8,316 bases of DNA from the NCBI GenBank assembly GCA_003152145.1, contig PLZL01000287.1:433-8748 (forward strand), given 5' to 3'. This document shows positions 7,001 through 8,316 of this stretch, one piece after another. Positions within the stretch are counted from its first letter, which is position 1, and each line of letters opens with the position of its first letter. The stretch comes from Limisphaerales bacterium (GTDB lineage: Bacteria > Verrucomicrobiota > Verrucomicrobiae > Limisphaerales > UBA11358). The translations under genes were made by a program, and so were the position numbers. The notes under the pieces are model-generated. The model was not told where the DNA came from. It saw only the letters and a program-made list of their open reading frames with translations, and made no database searches.

Positions 7001-7695
7001 TCCAGAATCGGCAGCCATTCGTCGCGCCAGTTGGCGATGGCGGTGAGCAGCCAAGCCTGCCATTCAGCGGGTTCATTGGCGGAAAATTTCTCGATTTGTC
7101 CCGCGAGCCAGCCTTCGGCATCGGGCCGCGTCTGCGCGTAGTGGTGCAGGCGCAAAATCAGCGACCGGATTTTTTCGTCGCGCGCGCCGCCGAAAGTTTG
7201 AATCAGGCTTTGAACCGACGCGGCGAATTCGTCCCGGCTCTCATATTGTTCCTGCAAAGCCTCATCGAGCGTCTCGTCGGCCAGCAGCCGCGCCTCGCCC
7301 TCGTCGAGCACGGCGGGTTGCGGGTCGAGGCCCAGCTCGTAAAAATGTTCGCGCACGAGCTTGAAACAAAAACCGTGGAGCGTGCCGATGTGCGCGGCGT
7401 CAAACAGCGCGAGCTGCTCGTTCCAATGCGAATCGTCGGGGCCTTCCCGCGATTTGTCCTCCAGCACGCGGCGGAGGCGCTGCTTCATTTCGGCGGCGGC
7501 CGCCTCGGTGAAGGTGACGACGAGGATTTCGTCGAGTGCCGCCCGCTCGTTGCCGATGCAATCCAGGCAGCGTTCGACGAGCGTGTGCGTCTTCCCCGTG
7601 CCCGCCCCGGCCATGACGAGCACATTGCCGCGCGCGGCGATGGCCTGCCGTTGTGACGGCGTCAGAGAATTTTTGGCCTGCGGCGACGGTTCCAT
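4018..7695 (-). CDS. addA: AddA/RecB-like UvrD-family helicase with C-terminal PD-(D/E)XK nuclease
   Basis: 1225 residues from ATG 7695; the frame stays open to 7776, but that extension is translated repeat DNA and overlaps radC. Superfamily 1A helicase motifs appear in order: Walker A GAGTGKT (30-36), motif Ia TFTEAAAAEMK (61-71), Walker B FVDEYQD (415-421), motif III GDVKQSIYRFR (446-456), ENFRS (482-486), SIHQGKGLEFP (807-817) and motif VI YVAMTRARD (883-891). A nuclease domain follows: a His near 1054, Asp1157 in GVADLVV, and VDFKTD with Asp1170 and Lys1172, then Tyr1188, Gln1191 and Tyr1195 (Y..Q...Y). The architecture matches AddA, which with AddB unwinds and resects double-strand breaks for RecA loading. 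No addB gene flanks it; the neighbours are convergent (GrpE-like, 4-base overlap) and divergent (radC, 58-bp gap). Four repeat elements lie inside the frame: residues 252-288 (111-bp hairpin element), 693-702, 936-946 and 968-976 (7-bp arrays). All helicase and nuclease motifs remain intact, so the gene looks functional. Confidence 0.88.
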   Translation of the reverse strand: MEPSPQAKNSLTPSQRQAIAARGNVLVMAGAGTGKTHTLVERCLDCIGNERAALDEILVVTFTEAAAAEMKQRLRRVLEDKSREGPDDSHWNEQLALFDAAHIGTLHGFCFKLVREHFYELGLDPQPAVLDEGEARLLADETLDEALQEQYESRDEFAASVQSLIQTFGGARDEKIRSLILRLHHYAQTRPDAEGWLAGQIEKFSANEPAEWQAWLLTAIANWRDEWLPILENLGAGNEKAAELRGILQRLGSAPAPGAVGDAPVADNPKADVRREGASNCTRGACAPRFTRELAAEVLGEVLSADGNWPTKRKGVLRNPLEDLFDEAKFLASVTRVKNGSDLLFEDWNWIHGHMTALLRLAQNFAARFAARKRDDGVLDFHDLEQFALKLLWDFTTDKPTPTAERWREKLRFVFVDEYQDINAAQDKIIRALSRDGAEANRFLVGDVKQSIYRFRLADPKIFRDYAKSWRGKIGQTIPLAENFRSREPLLNFVNFFFSLVMREEIGGVNYDNEAKLKFGSPETRAELSAEKNPAPRAELLLRLKQKPNEVSDDENGDWADLEESAKEARSVALRLGELQNSGHEIWDKEKKISRAVKWHDMAVLLRSPSGKVEIFAKEFERAGVKLSVARGGFYDTSEILDLLSLLQLLDNPLQDVPGIAVLRSPLVGCSLDELAEIRLVAGGHFWFSLNQVQSPKSKIQSETRAKIGRFLECFHRWRKLARQVSLSQCLEEVLAETHYADWLQSRPRGAQRRANVEQFLNLAQRFDQFQRQGLFRFLKFIEAQREAGAEPEVAPVADENAVRLMSIHQGKGLEFPVVVVADLAKTFNEQDLRGEIILDGQFGLCPRVQPPRTGARYPSLPHWLAQRRQRRELRGEELRLLYVAMTRARDTLILSGSITQKKWDELWTKPAAVTPRSILSAKSFADWLGLWFADQVQSPKSKVQSGTEGELPDLRWRIVDDAELADKAESGKRKAEIELPALDEKTRRKLRKMLEWQYEFAAATKRKAKSSVTELRRAAEELDLEAEQVFQPRKFSTKRLRENLSAAEAGAAHHKFLQHVTLEKTGGRATLATEAQRLEREKILSAEESAVLDLDALADFWDSRLGKKIRAQPPDSVKRELPFTAKFSPMELAEITGAKAEAGLENEFVVVQGVADLVVMLPGEIWLVDFKTDQVRADELPAKTKLYEPQLKLYARALEKIYSRPVDNCWLHFLDARKTVDVEI
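4501..4527. repeat. Perfect 10-bp hairpin inside the nuclease-domain coding region
   Basis: TTTCTCCAGC (4501-4510) and GCTGGAGAAA (4518-4527) are exact inverted copies around a 7-base spacer. It lies in the coding sequence just before the nuclease catalytic core and has no T run long enough for termination. It may be chance. Confidence 0.4.
4769..4794. repeat. 7-bp tandem repeat GCTTTCC, 3.7 copies, in the helicase-nuclease gene
   Basis: Three exact GCTTTCC units (4769-4775, 4776-4782, 4783-4789) plus GCTTT to 4794. On the coding strand this is AAAGCGG repeated, read as KAESGKRKA in the charged linker between helicase and nuclease domains (about residues 968-976). The unit is stop-free in every frame of both strands. 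Confidence 0.9.
4860..4889. repeat. 7-bp tandem repeat TTTGGAC, 4.3 copies, in the helicase-nuclease gene
   Basis: Four exact units from 4860 to 4887 plus TT. On the coding strand this reads as AAAGTCC repeated and is translated as VQSPKSKVQS (about residues 936-946), at the start of the linker before the nuclease domain. It lies 65 bases from the GCTTTCC array. Confidence 0.92.
5592..5619. repeat. 7-bp tandem repeat TTTGGAC, 4 copies (first diverged), in the helicase-nuclease gene
   Basis: TTTGGAT (5592-5598) is followed by three exact TTTGGAC units to 5619. It is translated as VQSPKSKIQS (about residues 693-702) in a loop of the C-terminal helicase half, between FWFSLNQ and ETRAKIG. It is the same unit in the same orientation as the array at 4860-4889, 700 bp away. 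Confidence 0.9.
6832..6942. repeat. 111-bp multi-hairpin palindromic element inserted in frame in the helicase-nuclease gene
   Basis: An outer inverted repeat, GGGAGCGC (6832-6839) and GCGCTCCC (6935-6942), encloses four hairpins: 6838-6854 (7-bp stem, CCT loop), 6857-6878 (9-bp stem with one G-U pair, CCCT loop), 6895-6918 (perfect 9-bp stem, 6-base loop) and 6920-6936 (7-bp stem, GGG loop). The hairpins at the two ends share a few bases with the outer repeat, so these foldings compete. The length is exactly 37 codons, adding residues 252-288, rich in Ala, Pro, Gly and Arg, in a region with no helicase motif. The design resembles REP/BIME-type or MITE-like interspersed elements; no target-site duplication is obvious. 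Confidence 0.75.
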
Positions 7696-7721
7696 TTCGT
7701 GCGCTGAAATTGAGTTGCAAT

Positions 7722-7750
7722 CGTAAATCGTAAATCGTAAATCGTAAATC
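7722..7750. repeat. 7-bp tandem repeat CGTAAAT, 4.1 copies, between addA-like gene and radC
   Basis: Four exact CGTAAAT units from 7722 to 7749 plus C. They fill half of the 58-bp gap between the divergent starts at 7695 (minus) and 7754 (plus), so both promoters must overlap or flank the array. On the plus strand the repeat contains TAA stops; on the minus strand it is open. Confidence 0.92.
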
Positions 7751-7753
7751 ACC

Positions 7754-8316
7754 ATGTCAGAAGGCATGCGGCTCAAAGATCAGCCCGTCAGCCAGCGGCC
7801 GCGCGAACGGCTCGCGGCGCTGGGCGCGGACGCCCTGAACCACGCGGAGTTGATCGCAATTCTGCTGCGCACCGGGTTGAAAGGCGCGAATGCCGTGCAG
7901 GTCGGGCAGCAATTGCTGAACCAATTCGGCTCGCTCCAGTCGCTCGCGAAGGCGTCGGTTGCGGATTTGAAGAAGGTCAAGGGCATCGGGCGCGACAAGG
8001 CGGTGACGCTGATGGCGGCGTTCGCGCTTGCGCACCAGATGGCGAAGGAATTGCAGGACGAATCGCCCGTGCTCGACAATCCTATAAACGTCGTCGCCCT
8101 GCTGCGCGCGAAAAATCTAGTGAAGAACGTGGAAACGTTGCAGGTGCTTCTGCTCAACACGCGACGCAGATTGATTCGCATCGCGGAGGACATCACCGAC
8201 GGCACGATTGACACGCTGCTGGTGCATCCACGCGAAGTTTTCAGATCCGCCATTGCCGCGAATGCCGCCGCCATCGTGCTGGCGCACAATCATCCGAGCG
8301 GCGACCCGACGCCGAG
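7754..8316 (+). CDS. radC: RadC family JAMM/MPN-domain protein (3' truncated by window edge)
   Basis: The frame is open from ATG 7754 to the right edge (187 complete codons). The start could also be ATG 7766, whose product begins MRLKDQP, closer to the usual RadC N-terminus; neither has a good ribosome binding site. The N-terminal region holds RPRERLAALGADALNHAELIAILLRTG (about residues 15-41), a typical RadC opening, then a helix-hairpin-helix DNA-binding motif DLKKVKGIGRDKA (71-83). The JAMM metalloprotease-like domain follows, with Glu161 in HPREVF and the zinc-binding HNHPSGD (178-184). The sequence stops at the next few residues of that motif, so only the end of the domain is missing. 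RadC is widely conserved; its once-claimed role in RecA-dependent repair is disputed and its biochemical role is not settled. It is divergent from the helicase-nuclease gene. Confidence 0.95.
   Translation, partial: MSEGMRLKDQPVSQRPRERLAALGADALNHAELIAILLRTGLKGANAVQVGQQLLNQFGSLQSLAKASVADLKKVKGIGRDKAVTLMAAFALAHQMAKELQDESPVLDNPINVVALLRAKNLVKNVETLQVLLLNTRRRLIRIAEDITDGTIDTLLVHPREVFRSAIAANAAAIVLAHNHPSGDPTP

Noticed and set aside
4769..7750. CRISPR array
   Set aside because: Repeats are 7-bp head-to-tail units with no spacers, and no cas gene is present.
7696..7776. Longer start (codon at 7776) for the helicase-nuclease gene
   Set aside because: The extra 27 residues are mostly translated CGTAAAT array and overlap radC. 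The ATG at 7695 directly precedes the conserved helicase N-terminus.

Overview
The window looks like chromosomal DNA from a GC-rich Gram-negative bacterium, most plausibly Verrucomicrobiota (Limisphaerales/Pedosphaera-like). That placement is inferred from the short heptamer arrays (TTTGGAC, GCTTTCC, CGTAAAT types), frequent GTG starts, weak Shine-Dalgarno sequences and a mixed housekeeping gene order. No single gene proves it.

Layout: (1) 1-582 (+), the C-terminal part of an NrfD/PsrC-type membrane quinone-interacting subunit, closed by a strong intrinsic terminator at 644-681. (2) 682-988, gene-free. (3) 989-1843 (-), a metallo-beta-lactamase-fold hydrolase. (4) 1844-2082, a gene-free stretch with an inverted repeat of TTAATC-type sequence and a perfect 15-nt palindrome. 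(5) 2083-2158 (+), tRNA-Lys(UUU) with an encoded CCA end. (6) 2179-3066 (-), a YegS/diacylglycerol-kinase-type lipid kinase. (7) 3149-4021 (+), a protein with two membrane segments, a coiled coil and a GrpE-like C-terminal domain. (8) 4018-7695 (-), a large AddA/RecB-type UvrD-like helicase with a C-terminal PD-(D/E)XK nuclease. (9) 7754-8316 (+), RadC, running off the right edge; both its HhH and JAMM motifs are visible.

The genes alternate in strand and do not form one operon. The nearest functional grouping is the divergent helicase-nuclease/radC pair (DNA repair and recombination), whose 58-bp spacer is half filled by a four-copy 7-bp repeat.

The most unusual feature is that the helicase-nuclease gene carries several repeat elements inside its open frame. 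These are a 111-bp (exactly 37-codon) element made of four hairpins inside an outer 8-bp inverted repeat, two arrays of TTTGGAC and one of GCTTTCC. The 7-bp units found in coding DNA are stop-free in all six frames, so they can enter a gene without ending translation. A change of one unit would still shift the downstream frame. The second candidate of interest is the membrane-anchored GrpE-like protein. No CRISPR array, transposase, phage gene or clear defence system was seen.
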